Shown: positions 9,150 to 18,118, counted from the stretch's first letter. The stretch: DNA of 49,642 nt from Gammaproteobacteria bacterium (GCA_016191235.1 JACPOZ010000054.1:1-49642), one strand, 5' to 3'. Numbers and translations: made by a program. Notes: a model not told the origin generated them from the letters alone.

Positions 9150-10466
9150 TCAGCCCGGTGGTTGAGCCATGAGGGCCTCAATGTCCGCGACTGTCTTGGG
9201 CGCGGCGGTGGTGAGCACTTCATGTCCGTCCTTCGTCACCAGCACGTCATCCTCGATGCGGATACCGATGTTCCACCATTTTTTCGGCACGCCCTTGCTT
9301 CCTGCCGGGATGTACAGGCCCGGCTCGACAGTCAGCACCATGCCCGCTTCCAGCGTGCGCCAGTTTCCGCCCACCTTGTATTCACCTACGTCATGCACAT
9401 CCATGCCCAACCAGTGGCCGGTGCGGTGCATGTAAAATTTTCGATGGGCTTCGTCCTTGATGAGCTGCCTGGGTTTGCCTTTGAGCAGGCCCAGCGCCAC
9501 CAGTCCTTCGGTCAGCACGCGCACTGCGGCCTCATGCGGTTCGTTCCAGCGGTTGCCGGGGCGCACCTTGTCGATGGCGGCGAGCTGGGCAGCCAGCACA
9601 ATTTCGTAGACCGCCTTTTGCTCGGCGCTGAAACGGCCATTGACCGGAAAGGTGCGCGTGATGTCGGCAGCGTAGCAGTCGAATTCGGCGCCCGCGTCGA
9701 TCAGCAGCAGATCGCCATCGTTGAGGCTGGCATTGTTATCGGTATAGTGCAGCGTACAGGCATTGCCGCCGCCGCCCACGATGGAGTTATAGGCAGGAAA
9801 ACGGCAACCCTCCCGCACAAATTCATGCAGCAGTTCGGCCTCGACCTGGTACTCCATCATGCCCGCACGGCAGGTCTGCATGGCGCGGCGGTGGGCTGCT
9901 GACGATACCTTGGCCGCGTAACGCATAGCGGCAATCTCGGCCTTGCTCTTGAACAGGCGCATCTCATGCAGCGGTTGTTCAAGCGCGATAAATTCCGCCG
10001 GGGCTTGCACGCCGGTGCGCGTCTTATGGCGCACCTGGTTCACCCATGCCATCACCTGTTGATCGAAGGCTTGCCGTTGACCCATCGCATAAAAGACCCG
10101 CCGCCGGTTTTCCAGCAGGCCGGGCAGCACCTTGTCGATATCGCCGATGGGAAAGGATTCATCCGCGCCATACCGCGCGCGCGCGCCCTCCTGGCCCGCA
10201 CGGGAACCGGTCCATATTTCCATCTTCGGGTCACGCTCCCGGCAAAACAGGATGTATTCGCCTTCTTTGCGTCCCGGCGCCAGCACCGCAATCGCCTCCG
10301 GCTCGGCAAAGCCCGTCAGGTAATAAAAATCACTGTCGGGACGATACGGATATTCGCTGTCGCGGTTGCGCAGCGCATGGGGCGCGGCGGGCAGTATGGC
10401 AACCCCGCCATGGCCTATTTTGCGCATCAGGCGTGTGCGGCGTTGTGCGAATTCTTTGGTATTCAT
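9150..10466 (-). CDS. pepP: Xaa-Pro aminopeptidase P
   Basis: 438 residues, as for E. coli PepP (441). An N-terminal creatinase-like domain (about 1-170) is followed by the pita-bread catalytic domain. Dinuclear metal ligands are visible in DAGAEFDCYAADITRTFP, HRTGHWLGMDVHD, TVEPGLY and GIRIEDD. Removes N-terminal residues that precede proline, in the cytoplasm. Second gene of the ygfB-pepP-ubiH operon; 14 bp separate it from ygfB. Confidence 0.96.
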   Translation of the reverse strand: MNTKEFAQRRTRLMRKIGHGGVAILPAAPHALRNRDSEYPYRPDSDFYYLTGFAEPEAIAVLAPGRKEGEYILFCRERDPKMEIWTGSRAGQEGARARYGADESFPIGDIDKVLPGLLENRRRVFYAMGQRQAFDQQVMAWVNQVRHKTRTGVQAPAEFIALEQPLHEMRLFKSKAEIAAMRYAAKVSSAAHRRAMQTCRAGMMEYQVEAELLHEFVREGCRFPAYNSIVGGGGNACTLHYTDNNASLNDGDLLLIDAGAEFDCYAADITRTFPVNGRFSAEQKAVYEIVLAAQLAAIDKVRPGNRWNEPHEAAVRVLTEGLVALGLLKGKPRQLIKDEAHRKFYMHRTGHWLGMDVHDVGEYKVGGNWRTLEAGMVLTVEPGLYIPAGSKGVPKKWWNIGIRIEDDVLVTKDGHEVLTTAAPKTVADIEALMAQPPG

Positions 10467-10480
10467 GGGGCAGCATTCCC

Positions 10481-11062
10481 TTAATGTACGATTACATCAT
10501 CTGGGCGCGGCTGCTTTATGGCGCGCAGTTCTTCGCGGATCAACAACACGCCCATGCGGACGTATTCAACGATTTCGATAAAGGCGTCTTCGTCTTCGGC
10601 GGAGGCGTCGCTGTCATCGGTGTCGATGTGGGTGATCTCGGTCATGTCCCTGATGATCTCCGCGCTGGCTTCGGGTATCTGCTCCAGGTTTTTGAGGCCG
10701 CCCATGCTCAGCCCGAGCAGAAAACTCTGGCACCACTCGGCCAGCGCGGCGGTGCGCATGGCGAGGGGTTGATCGTCGTCAGGCAATAATGGCTCAAAAC
10801 CATAGTCAGTGTCGTTCAGTTGATCGAGCACCCGCCCAAGCAGCGCGCTCAGCAGAGACCTCCCTTCTTCCGTCAGGGCGGCCTCCGTATCCGGGGTACC
10901 GCCCAATACATAGGATATCCATGCGGCGCTGTCCACCGTGTCCTGGGCGCACAGCAAGCCGCTGAGCAGGCCATGGCATTCGGCCGCATCGACCGAGGAT
11001 CCGACGCGATGCAGCACTTCATTGATGTGATCGAAATCGGTGGGTTGGGTATCAGCAGGCAT
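10481..11062 (-). CDS. ygfB: UPF0149 family protein YgfB
   Basis: 193 residues of the UPF0149/YgfB family: AAECHGLLSGLLCAQ near the N-terminus, FLLGLSMGG in the middle and an acidic C-terminal part. In Pseudomonas aeruginosa YgfB acts as a regulator affecting ampDh3 expression; in most species the function is unknown. First gene of the leftward unit with pepP and ubiH. Divergent from the zapB-like/zapA pair, so 11063-11162 holds two opposed promoters. Confidence 0.92.
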   Translation of the reverse strand: MPADTQPTDFDHINEVLHRVGSSVDAAECHGLLSGLLCAQDTVDSAAWISYVLGGTPDTEAALTEEGRSLLSALLGRVLDQLNDTDYGFEPLLPDDDQPLAMRTAALAEWCQSFLLGLSMGGLKNLEQIPEASAEIIRDMTEITHIDTDDSDASAEDEDAFIEIVEYVRMGVLLIREELRAIKQPRPDDVIVH

Positions 11063-11162
11063 GAGATGGCTCCGTATTGTTATACGCTATGCTATCATCG
11101 TACCGGCAGTATCGAAACACCTGCCTTGACCCTGTTAAATAGCCGTTCTACTATTAACGACC

Positions 11163-11405
11163 ATGAAACCCGTGAAATCCGACAACCCAACCCGTGCCAT
11201 TGAGCAGGATCTGCGCAGCCTCGAATTTCGTATTGATGAGCTGATTCAGGTATGCGAGCGCTTGAAAGAAGAAAACACCCTGCTGCGCAGCCAGAACGCC
11301 AAGTTGGCCGCAGAACGCGCCGAACTGGCAAAAAAAACCGAACTGGCCAGCACGCGGGTGGAATCCATGATCATGCGCTTCAAGTCCATGGAGTATGACG
11401 CATGA
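11163..11405 (+). CDS. TIGR02449/ZapB-like coiled-coil protein
   Basis: 80 residues, nearly all one predicted coiled coil (SLEFRIDELIQVCERLKEEN, then TLLRSQNAKLAAERAELAKKTE). This is the small protein family regularly found immediately upstream of zapA in gammaproteobacteria and thought to work with it in cell division. Its stop overlaps the zapA start (ATGA), which implies translational coupling. Confidence 0.88.
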   Translation: MKPVKSDNPTRAIEQDLRSLEFRIDELIQVCERLKEENTLLRSQNAKLAAERAELAKKTELASTRVESMIMRFKSMEYDA

Positions 11406-11716
11406 GCGAGGACGTGGTGGCGGTAGCCGTTCGCGTACTGGATAAAGAATATCGCGTCGCATGCCCGGAGGACGAGCGTGACGAACTGCTCGCCTCGGCG
11501 CGCTATTTGAACGATAAAATGAAAGAAATACGCGATACCGGCAAGGTAATCGGCGCGGATCGCGTGGCCGTGATGGCGGCGCTGAACATCGCCCACGAGC
11601 TGTTGCTGAGCAAATCCCACAAGGATGATTATGCCCAGTCGATCACCAACCGGATAAAACTGCTGAGCAACAAGATCGACGCCGCTCTTGTTAATGGAAA
11701 GCAGATAGAGCTGTAA
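11402..11716 (+). CDS. zapA: cell division protein ZapA
   Basis: 104 residues. The N-terminal domain has VAVRVLDKEYRVACPEDERD and LLASARYLNDKM, followed by GADRVAVMAALNIAHELL and a C-terminal coiled coil, matching ZapA, which crosslinks FtsZ filaments at mid-cell. Start overlaps the preceding stop. In many relatives 6S RNA and the cyclo-ligase gene follow zapA directly; here they lie 15 kb away at 26820-27659 and a MITE follows instead. Confidence 0.94.
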   Translation: MSEDVVAVAVRVLDKEYRVACPEDERDELLASARYLNDKMKEIRDTGKVIGADRVAVMAALNIAHELLLSKSHKDDYAQSITNRIKLLSNKIDAALVNGKQIEL

Positions 11717-12076
11717 GCTGTCTTTTCGCCCAACTGCCGTTTCACCGTTGCAGCAATCCGGTACGTTGCGCAGCATTCATTTTGGGCGCGATATGTGTCT
11801 CGAAGCCACATCACGCCAGCAATGGCGGCGTCCCTCATCATCTTTTTCCGTAACTATTCAGTATACCCCTGACATCGAGCCACCCCTTTGAAAAGGGGGG
11901 ATTTCCTCCCAACAATAGCGATAATGTCAGGGGGTTATGGATGCCGGATGAATAAAATCCCCCTTGATCCCCCTTTTTCAAAGGGGGAGACCAATGGTGC
12001 CGAATAGTTACCATTTAACAATTCATGGCGCAGGGCCGATATCCATAGACTGATCTCCCACAGGAAAGCAAACACT
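11717..12076. other. intergenic region holding a MITE-like element
   Basis: No gene. Holds the IS66-end-like element 11850-12011. I looked for 6S RNA at this canonical place and did not find it. Confidence 0.65.
11850..12011. mobile_element. MITE-like element with GTAACTATTC termini
   Basis: 162 bp. Begins GTAACTATTCAGTATACCCC and ends GGTGCCGAATAGTTAC, so the termini are inverted repeats. Inside are two C-run/G-run hairpins (CCCCTTTGAAAAGGGG type) and a nested CCCCTGACAT/ATGTCAGGGG pair. The ends match the IS66-type terminus at 49505. No target-site duplication is evident in the 8 bp on each side. No coding capacity. Confidence 0.75.
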
Positions 12077-13633
12077 ATGAAAGCGGAAACCACGGTCCGC
12101 GCTCTGAACGAAGACATCATCCAGCCGCCGGCCACAGCGGTTGACGCCGGATCACCGGGTACCGAGATACGCACCCTGATGGCTGGCGTCCACGCCTTTT
12201 TTGAACAGCACGCTGAAGATCCAGACCTGCTGCAGCTGTTGCAGCTGTCCAACCTCAATCAGCAACAGCTCGAACACGCCTTCCTAGCATGGCGGGCGGT
12301 GTTCGATGCCGTGCGCGATCCGATCTTCGTTCATGATGCCGAGTTCCGGCTGACGCGCATCAACCAAGCCTATGCCGAGCTGGCAGGCATGCCAATCAAG
12401 ACCGCCCTGGGCAGGCCCTACTGGGAAGTCTTCCCGAAGATGGACGGCCCAAGCAAGGGTTGTGAGATCATTGATAACATCTCGACCGCCAAAGGCGCCG
12501 AATGCGATGAGATCGTGCTGGAGGATGGCCGGACATTTCAGTCCCGCGCGTTTGTGATGCAGGACACGCAGGGCAGGTTCATGCAGGTCGTCCAGATCCT
12601 GCATGATGTGACTAGCCAGAAGCAAACCTTGGCAGCACTCAAGGAAAACCAGGAAAAGCTGCAGATCATATCCGACTTCGCACAGGATGCCATCATTGTG
12701 CTCGATGATGAAGGACTGATCCAGTTCTGGAATCCGGCGGCGGAAAAGATGTATGGTTATACAGCCTCAGAGATTCTGGGGAAACCGCTACATGAACTGC
12801 TTGTCGATGCAGAGCAACTGTCGCTGTTCAGGCATGGGCAGTCAGAGTTCAAGAATACCGGCAAGGGACCCATGATCGGCAAGATCGCCCAGCTTGCTGG
12901 CCGGAGGAAGGATGGAAGCACCATTGTTGCCGAACACTCGGTTTCGGCCGTCAATATCCAGGGACGCTGGCACGCCATTGGAATGGCGCGAGACATCACC
13001 GAACGGCATAACATGGAGATCATGCAGGCCCGCCACGCTGAACAATTGGCACAATCCCTGCGCAACACCGTGCTCGCGCTGGTCAGAACCCTGGAAAAAC
13101 GTGACCCCTACACCGCCGGCCATCAGCAACGCGTGGCGGAACTATCCAGCGCCATCGGCCGCGAGATGGGCCTGAGCGATCATCAGATCAAGGGCATTCA
13201 CCTGGGCGCGCTGATTCATGACATCGGCAAAATCTATATCCCGTTCGAGATATTGAACCGCCCCGGCAAGTTGACCTCCGAGGAGTTCATGCTTATCAAG
13301 ACCCACCCCACGGTAGGTCATGAGATCATTGCCGATACCGACTTCCCGTGGCCCATCGCGGACATGATCCTGCAACATCATGAACGCATGGACGGCACGG
13401 GCTATCCCGCCGGACTGCGAGGGAATGACATCATCCTGGAAGCGCGTATCATTGGTGTAGCCGATGTGGTCGAGGCGATGAGCGTTCATCGCCCGTATCG
13501 CCCTTCACTGGGCATCGAAAAGGCGCTGACTGAAGTGACCAGGACACGCGGCACCAGCCTCGATCCCGCCGTAGTCGATGCCTGCCTCACACTGTTCAAT
13601 GAGTCCAGATTCAGCTTCAGTGCAATTGGCTGA
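12077..13633 (+). CDS. PAS-PAS-HD-GYP protein (putative c-di-GMP phosphodiesterase)
   Basis: 518 residues, no membrane segment. Two PAS domains (about 75-185, DAVRDPIFVHDAEFRLTRIN; about 200-310, DFAQDAIIVLDDEGLIQFWN) followed by HD-GYP (about 330-510). Catalytic signatures are intact: HDIGK and QHHERMDGTGYPAGL, so hydrolysis of cyclic di-GMP is likely. Its place immediately before a pilU-type ATPase gene suggests control of twitching or surface attachment. Ribosome binding site AGGAAAG lies upstream of ATG 12077. Confidence 0.93.
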   Translation: MKAETTVRALNEDIIQPPATAVDAGSPGTEIRTLMAGVHAFFEQHAEDPDLLQLLQLSNLNQQQLEHAFLAWRAVFDAVRDPIFVHDAEFRLTRINQAYAELAGMPIKTALGRPYWEVFPKMDGPSKGCEIIDNISTAKGAECDEIVLEDGRTFQSRAFVMQDTQGRFMQVVQILHDVTSQKQTLAALKENQEKLQIISDFAQDAIIVLDDEGLIQFWNPAAEKMYGYTASEILGKPLHELLVDAEQLSLFRHGQSEFKNTGKGPMIGKIAQLAGRRKDGSTIVAEHSVSAVNIQGRWHAIGMARDITERHNMEIMQARHAEQLAQSLRNTVLALVRTLEKRDPYTAGHQQRVAELSSAIGREMGLSDHQIKGIHLGALIHDIGKIYIPFEILNRPGKLTSEEFMLIKTHPTVGHEIIADTDFPWPIADMILQHHERMDGTGYPAGLRGNDIILEARIIGVADVVEAMSVHRPYRPSLGIEKALTEVTRTRGTSLDPAVVDACLTLFNESRFSFSAIG

Positions 13634-13661
13634 CCCATTGAGCACATCATCACCCCGCGTC

Positions 13662-13907
13662 ATGCCGCTTGGCGCCAAGGTGGCCATTCATCTGCCTGAT
13701 GGCCAGATCAAGGTCGGGGGGCTGCATGTGCTGGACAGCTATGAACTTTTGAAAGTGACGCCCACCGTCAAGGACCCCATCGATAAGCGCGGCGACATAG
13801 AAACCCTACTCTCGCAGGTCAGAAAAGACGGCATGACACCCCTGACGGACAACGCCCTGCAACGGACCCGCGCGCGATATTTCGCTCGCCGGGGTCTACA
13901 GACTTGA
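13662..13907 (+). CDS. small protein of unknown function between HD-GYP and pilU
   Basis: 81 residues from ATG 13662. The frame is open further upstream (GTG 13620, ATG 13599, ATG 13578), overlapping the HD-GYP gene, and no ribosome binding site is convincing, so the start is uncertain. Contains IHLPDGQIKVGGLHVLDSYE and ends with RKDGMTPLTDNALQRTRARY. The C-terminal GMxPLT pattern recalls the tail of GspE/PilB-type ATPases, so it might be a remnant of one; this is a weak resemblance. Co-directional and 19 bp before pilU. Confidence 0.5.
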   Translation: MPLGAKVAIHLPDGQIKVGGLHVLDSYELLKVTPTVKDPIDKRGDIETLLSQVRKDGMTPLTDNALQRTRARYFARRGLQT

Positions 13908-13926
13908 ATAGCACAGGAATACCCTC

Positions 13927-15045
13927 ATGGATATCACGCCCTATCTGCAACTCATGGCCGACAAACATGCCTCCGACCTGTTCTTCAGCACAGGGGCGCC
14001 CGTCACCATCAAGATCGAGGGCAAAGTTGGCCCCATTGGCAACCAGCCACTGCCTCCCGGCACCGTCAAGCAACTTGCCTACAGCCTGATGCGCGATGAA
14101 CAGGTCAAGGAGTTCGAGGCCAATCTCGAAATGAATTTTTCAGTCTCCGTGCCGGCGACTGGCCGATTCAGGGTCAACGTCTACCGACAGCGCGGCGAGG
14201 TCAGCATGGTGGTGCGTTATATAAAATCCACCCTCCCGAAGGTTGCTGAACTGAATCTGCCGGAGACCCTGAACCGCCTCGTCACCCTCGCACGCGGCCT
14301 GATTCTGGTCGTGGGCGCCACAGGCTCGGGAAAATCCACCACCCTGGCGGCCATGATCAGTCACCGCAACCACACCATACCCGGCCATATTCTCACCATC
14401 GAGGATCCAATCGAGTTCATGCACCATCATGAAAAATGTGTCGTCGATCAGCGCGAGGTCGGCATCGACACCCTGAGCTACGCCAATGCCCTCAAGAACG
14501 CCATGCGCGAGGCGCCGGATGTGATCCTGATCGGCGAGATCCGTGATCGTGACACCATGCAGCAGGCCATTGCCTACGCCGAAACCGGCCATCTGTGCCT
14601 CTCGACGCTGCACGCTAGCAATTCCTATCAGGCATTGGAGCGGATACTGAACTTCTTCCCCGATACCGCCCGCCGCCAACTACTCGAAGACCTGTCTCTC
14701 AATCTGCGCGCCATCATTTCACAACGCCTTGTGAATGGTGTTGATGGTCGCCGGGCACCGGCGGTAGAAGTCATGCTCAACTCGCCCTATATCGCTGATC
14801 TTATTCTTAAAGGCGAAGTCAATAAGATTCGTGAGGCCATGGAGCAAAGCGGTGACCAGGGCATGTGTACTTTCGACGCATCGTTGCTCTCCCTGTATCA
14901 GGCTGGCAAGATCACGGTTGAGGAGGCGCTGCATCACGCAGACTCGCGTAACAACCTGCACTTGAAAGTTAAGCTTGCCCGTGGCGCCACGGAACACAAT
15001 ACAGCCGCACTGATGATCGACGATGACCCGACCGTGCGAGGTTGA
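13927..15045 (+). CDS. pilU: PilT/PilU-type twitching motility ATPase
   Basis: 372 residues. Walker A GATGSGKSTTLAAM, Asp box ILTIEDPIEF, Walker B ILIGEIRD and His box CLSTLHASNS are all present. The C-terminal NNLHLKVKLA and the length point to PilU rather than PilT (about 345 aa). Retracts type IV pili at the inner membrane together with PilT. No pilT is adjacent, unlike the common pilT-pilU arrangement, so pilT is presumably elsewhere. Confidence 0.9.
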   Translation: MDITPYLQLMADKHASDLFFSTGAPVTIKIEGKVGPIGNQPLPPGTVKQLAYSLMRDEQVKEFEANLEMNFSVSVPATGRFRVNVYRQRGEVSMVVRYIKSTLPKVAELNLPETLNRLVTLARGLILVVGATGSGKSTTLAAMISHRNHTIPGHILTIEDPIEFMHHHEKCVVDQREVGIDTLSYANALKNAMREAPDVILIGEIRDRDTMQQAIAYAETGHLCLSTLHASNSYQALERILNFFPDTARRQLLEDLSLNLRAIISQRLVNGVDGRRAPAVEVMLNSPYIADLILKGEVNKIREAMEQSGDQGMCTFDASLLSLYQAGKITVEEALHHADSRNNLHLKVKLARGATEHNTAALMIDDDPTVRG

Positions 15046-15266
15046 TGCGAGCGGTGCCAGTGGCACCATCCTTCTGTCGATCTCAAGTACCGCAATCTAC
15101 TTCGATTTTGTTCCGTGTTTTCGCGGCGCTACCGGTTACTGTTTCAGCAACCCCAATGGCAGCGGGTGACACAGCTGTTGGGTCGACCTAAAGTTTTGAC
15201 CATATCATCACGGCACAGGAATCATAGAATACGCAGGCTTAGCCCATGGGGTATCTATGGTTATGC

Positions 15267-15581
15267 TCACCACCGCCAAGCGTTCGTCCACCTGACAGCA
15301 TGCCATTGCTTGCGTGCCAGGCCAAACAATTCCCAGGCAGTGAATAGTCGGCTGGGCCAGAACAATAGCTTGTTCCGAGGTGTGGGCAACAGCAGTGTGG
15401 CGCTCGCAACCGCCAGTACCGGATGGATGCGCATCGCCTGAACGATAGCGAACCCCGTGTCTACCAGACGCAAACGTTTTTGCAGGTGCAACGCGATAAA
15501 GGACGCCTCGCTGCGCTGGGCCGCGGCCTGCGATACCAGTAACTCGCGCCGTCGCCTTAGATATTCGACACGCGTATTCAT
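15267..15581 (-). CDS. YqjK-like protein
   Basis: 104 residues: basic N-terminus MNTRVEYLRRRRELLVSQAA and a hydrophobic stretch PVLAVASATLLLP. Third gene of a yqjD-yqjE-yqjK-like unit; its ATG overlaps the stop of the YqjE-like gene. Function unknown; small membrane-associated proteins of this unit are stress and stationary-phase linked in E. coli. Confidence 0.75.
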   Translation of the reverse strand: MNTRVEYLRRRRELLVSQAAAQRSEASFIALHLQKRLRLVDTGFAIVQAMRIHPVLAVASATLLLPTPRNKLLFWPSRLFTAWELFGLARKQWHAVRWTNAWRW

Positions 15582-15979
15582 GGCCGGGATCCCAAGCTTT
15601 GACGATCCTTATCCAGCTCAGACAGCGTGGTCGAAAACAACCGTGGCCGAGTCCGGACCTTGTGTCGCACCACCAGTGCGGTTATGGCGCCGACACCCAA
15701 ATAAGAGACTGCGAGGCAGGCCAGAACATATAACCGGTTAGTTTCCCAGAAGGCCATTACAACGAACAAGGTTACAAGCACCAGGCCTAATCCGAGAAAA
15801 AATACCGACACCAGTCCGTATACGAGCAGTTGCTGTACCCTACAAACCTCCTCTTCCAATTCAGTGGAAAGGATATCTACCCGAGTATGCAGTATCTCGG
15901 TAAAAGTTTTCAGCAACCGCCGCAACGAAACCAGCAGGCCGGGCGTCGGTTCCGTCGCACCTGCGTCGGCATTCACCAC
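15578..15979 (-). CDS. YqjE-like / phage-holin-family membrane protein
   Basis: 133 residues. A helical N-terminal part (LVSLRRLLKTFTEILHTRVD) precedes two transmembrane helices (about 52-77, VYGLVSVFFLGLGLVLVTLFVVMAF, and about 82-102). This is the YqjE/holin superfamily pattern; no phage genes are nearby, so a lysis role is unlikely. Sits 4 bp after the YqjD-like gene. Confidence 0.82.
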   Translation of the reverse strand: MVNADAGATEPTPGLLVSLRRLLKTFTEILHTRVDILSTELEEEVCRVQQLLVYGLVSVFFLGLGLVLVTLFVVMAFWETNRLYVLACLAVSYLGVGAITALVVRHKVRTRPRLFSTTLSELDKDRQSLGSRP

Positions 15980-15983
15980 GTGC

Positions 15984-16295
15984 TTAGTGCCGACTGGTCA
16001 GCATACCGAGCAGGAAGCCCACTGCCGTGGCAAGGGCAACCGACTGCCAGGGGTTTTCATGAACAAGCTGATCTGTCGCCTTGGCCGCAGCCTTGGTTCG
16101 ACCCACTATGTTGCTCTCCATTTCGCCAAGCTTGCGCCGCGCCTCCCGTAAGCTTGCCTCAGCCCGCGCGCGTACCGCACCAATTTTATCTCCAGTCTGA
16201 TCGGAGGTGGCCTTAAGCAGTTCTTCTGCGTCATGTATGACCGCCTTAAAATCCTCTATCAGCCTATCCCTTGCAACTTGTGTTTCAGTAGTCAT
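15984..16295 (-). CDS. DUF883 family protein (YqjD/ElaB-like)
   Basis: 103 residues. An amphipathic helical body with VIHDAEELLKATSDQTGDKI and a C-terminal single transmembrane anchor ending QSVALATAVGFLLGMLTSRH. In E. coli YqjD/ElaB are tail-anchored, ribosome-binding stationary-phase proteins; the same role is inferred. First gene of the leftward yqjD-yqjE-yqjK-like unit. Confidence 0.92.
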   Translation of the reverse strand: MTTETQVARDRLIEDFKAVIHDAEELLKATSDQTGDKIGAVRARAEASLREARRKLGEMESNIVGRTKAAAKATDQLVHENPWQSVALATAVGFLLGMLTSRH

Positions 16296-16417
16296 GCCGT
16301 GCTCCCTTGCTTTACTTTGTAGGTTTAAAAGATCTGATCTTTCTTTTCACTACTGGAAAATTCGCATACACACATGCATTCGCAGATATGTGAATAATAT
16401 TTAAGATGTAATGGATA

Positions 16418-16439
16418 ATGGGCACCTATTGGTGCCCAT
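16418..16439. terminator. hairpin downstream of CsbD gene
   Basis: Perfect 9-bp stem ATGGGCACC / GGTGCCCAT with a 4-nt loop, 7 bp after the CsbD-like stop in its direction of transcription. There is no clear T-run, so it may stabilise the mRNA 3' end rather than terminate. Confidence 0.5.
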
Positions 16440-16445
16440 AGTACA

Positions 16446-16667
16446 TCACTTGGGGTAATTATTTTTTTCGTTTATACGATCCTGCCACAAGGCGAGTTGC
16501 TTCTCAGCCTCATCCTTCGACAGGCCGTAGGTTTCCTGAATTTTGCCAGAGAGCTGGTCACGCTTACCCGCAATTACATCAATCTCATCGTCAGTAAGCT
16601 TGCCCCATTGCTCTTTGACGTTGCCTTTGAGTTGCTTCCAATTTCCTTCGATACGATCCCAATTCAT
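16446..16667 (-). CDS. CsbD family stress-response protein
   Basis: 73 residues from ATG 16667 (MNWDRIEGNWKQLKGNVKEQ, then WGKLTDDEIDVIAGKRDQLSG), the usual CsbD-like sequence. An ATG 6 nt upstream is possible but too close to the GAGGG ribosome binding site. General-stress protein of unknown mechanism, cytoplasmic. A dyad resembling a Crp/Fnr operator lies about 180 bp upstream (16843-16862). Confidence 0.93.
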   Translation of the reverse strand: MNWDRIEGNWKQLKGNVKEQWGKLTDDEIDVIAGKRDQLSGKIQETYGLSKDEAEKQLALWQDRINEKNNYPK

Positions 16668-16842
16668 TTTCATTCCCTCGTTTGATTAACTATCGGAGGC
16701 TGATGTAATTTCAGCCCTGTATTTCTCTGCACCAATACCCGCGAGATTTCGCAATGCAATGCTATTAAGCATCTATGTGCCACCGCAATTACAGGCATCT
16801 TTGGAGAGAGTTAGCGCATTTTGTAGAAAAATATTTATAATC

Positions 16843-16862
16843 TCTGTCTGGTAGCGCACATA
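16843..16862. promoter_or_regulatory. candidate Crp/Fnr-type operator, site 1
   Basis: TCTGTCTGGTAGCGCACATA. Fits the dyad TGTnCGnnnnCGnACA except for one base in the left half; matches sites at 18924, 19725 and 19790. Upstream of the CsbD-like gene and past the 3' end of the entericidin gene. Confidence 0.6.
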
Positions 16863-16893
16863 GAGAGGCGGTTGTCGGACGTCCAATTAAACG

Positions 16894-17043
16894 TTACATT
16901 TTCTTTTGGACATCTTTTGCCGCATCATGAACCGCTTCGCCGCCGCGCTCGATGTCTTTGCCCGCGCCCGCCACGGTATTGCACGCCGAAACGGTACCCA
17001 ATATCCCTACCATAAATGCTATCGTCAGTATTTTTCTCGCCAT
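16894..17043 (-). CDS. entericidin A/B family lipoprotein
   Basis: 49 residues: MARKILTIAFMVGILGTVSA followed by the lipobox cysteine (VSAC) and NTVAGAGKDIERGGEAVHDA, ending AKDVQKKM. This is the entericidin pattern, a tiny outer-membrane-anchored lipoprotein whose E. coli homologues form a stress-linked toxin/antidote pair. GGAGG ribosome binding site 8 nt before the ATG. Only one entericidin is present. Easily missed because of its size. Confidence 0.9.
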   Translation of the reverse strand: MARKILTIAFMVGILGTVSACNTVAGAGKDIERGGEAVHDAAKDVQKKM

Positions 17044-17178
17044 GACTCACTTCCTCCTGCAATTAATTCAAAGTTAAGGCTCGTCATTCCGCCCACCATC
17101 AGCACGTTTACCACAATCGGGACCGCATACAGCCGGGCCACGCCCACTGTCCAACTGTATAGGGTTACTCCAAGGCTG

Positions 17179-17328
17179 CTACACGACACGACGACCTTGA
17201 ATAACACGAATCAGAATCACAACGATAGCGATAACCAAAAGAATATGAAGGAATCCGCCCATGGTGTACGAGGTGACCAAGCCAAATAGCCATAGAACAA
17301 TTAAGATGATTGCAATAGTCTCGAGCAT
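17179..17328 (-). CDS. Lmo0937-like small membrane protein
   Basis: 49 residues from ATG 17328, after a GGAGG ribosome binding site: MLETIAIILIVLWLFGLVTS, then YTMGGFLHILLVIAIVVILIRVIQG. Two hydrophobic helices; matches the short 'Lmo0937 family membrane protein' pattern common beside CsbD and other envelope-stress genes. Function unknown. Confidence 0.85.
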   Translation of the reverse strand: MLETIAIILIVLWLFGLVTSYTMGGFLHILLVIAIVVILIRVIQGRRVV

Positions 17329-17467
17329 TTTACTATCCTCCACTGTTATAAATTTGCGACGGTCCAAGCCGGAGGAACATCCGTGGCTGAACACCACAAA
17401 GGCTGTCTGCCGCACGTCGATCGACCCTTCCAAATCGATCGACGAATTCGCGGCGGCGACCCTTCGC

Positions 17468-18118
17468 TTATTTAGCACCACCTTGAGCCATTTCGCTCCT
17501 GGCAGCGTCTAGGGCGGATAGCACCGGAATAATTGCATTCTTCAGATTGGCACCGTCATTTATAGCCTTCTGAGCAATCGGGGTAATGGATGCGGTTCCT
17601 TTATCAGTGAGATCGGTAGAGAGGAACAACCGAATTTCCTTGATGTTGTTCATGTAGTCAATAAACGAGCCTTTCACGCCGATGCTAGACTCGGATATCT
17701 TTCTAAATACTGCATTCAAGTCGGCGCGACGCTGTTCACTGAGTTCCCGAATCTGCGGATTGGTGTACGTGTTACCCTGCTTCTTCCATTCGTCGAAATA
17801 GTCCTGCCCCCGAGCACTCATCTCATCGGTATGCTTGATCAACTTCCCCCCCAAGCGTTCCATCTTGGCGACGTTGTCAGAATAAGCTTCGAAAGCCGCT
17901 TTCACATCAGACTGTCCTGGCTTAATGAGGTTCTCCAGCGAGGCCCCAGTCGCATCGAGCTGCACAATGGCTTGTCTTATCTCGCCGTCGACGATCTCCA
18001 TCTTAGTAGTGGCCTTTTCAGCTCGATCTGATCCAGTCGTCGCGCAACCAGATAGAGATAGAAAAAGCCCAATCATCAGTGTAACGAGAAGGGATACGGG
18101 TTTGATTTTGAATGTCAT
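17468..18118 (-). CDS. DUF2959 family lipoprotein
   Basis: 216 residues. Signal peptide with lipobox LSGC (Cys at about 25), then a helical DUF2959-type domain (TKMEIVDGEIRQAIVQLDAT, RGQDYFDEWKKQ). Probably a periplasm-facing lipoprotein; function unknown. Lies 122 bp after the SYLF gene and could share its promoter. Confidence 0.85.
   Translation of the reverse strand: MTFKIKPVSLLVTLMIGLFLSLSGCATTGSDRAEKATTKMEIVDGEIRQAIVQLDATGASLENLIKPGQSDVKAAFEAYSDNVAKMERLGGKLIKHTDEMSARGQDYFDEWKKQGNTYTNPQIRELSEQRRADLNAVFRKISESSIGVKGSFIDYMNNIKEIRLFLSTDLTDKGTASITPIAQKAINDGANLKNAIIPVLSALDAARSEMAQGGAK

Noticed and set aside
11717..11849. 6S RNA expected after zapA
   Set aside because: No closing stem or conserved hairpin here; a clear 6S RNA is found at 26820-27011.
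15578..15979. Prophage lysis gene (holin)
   Set aside because: Sits in a yqjD-yqjE-yqjK-like unit with no other phage gene nearby.
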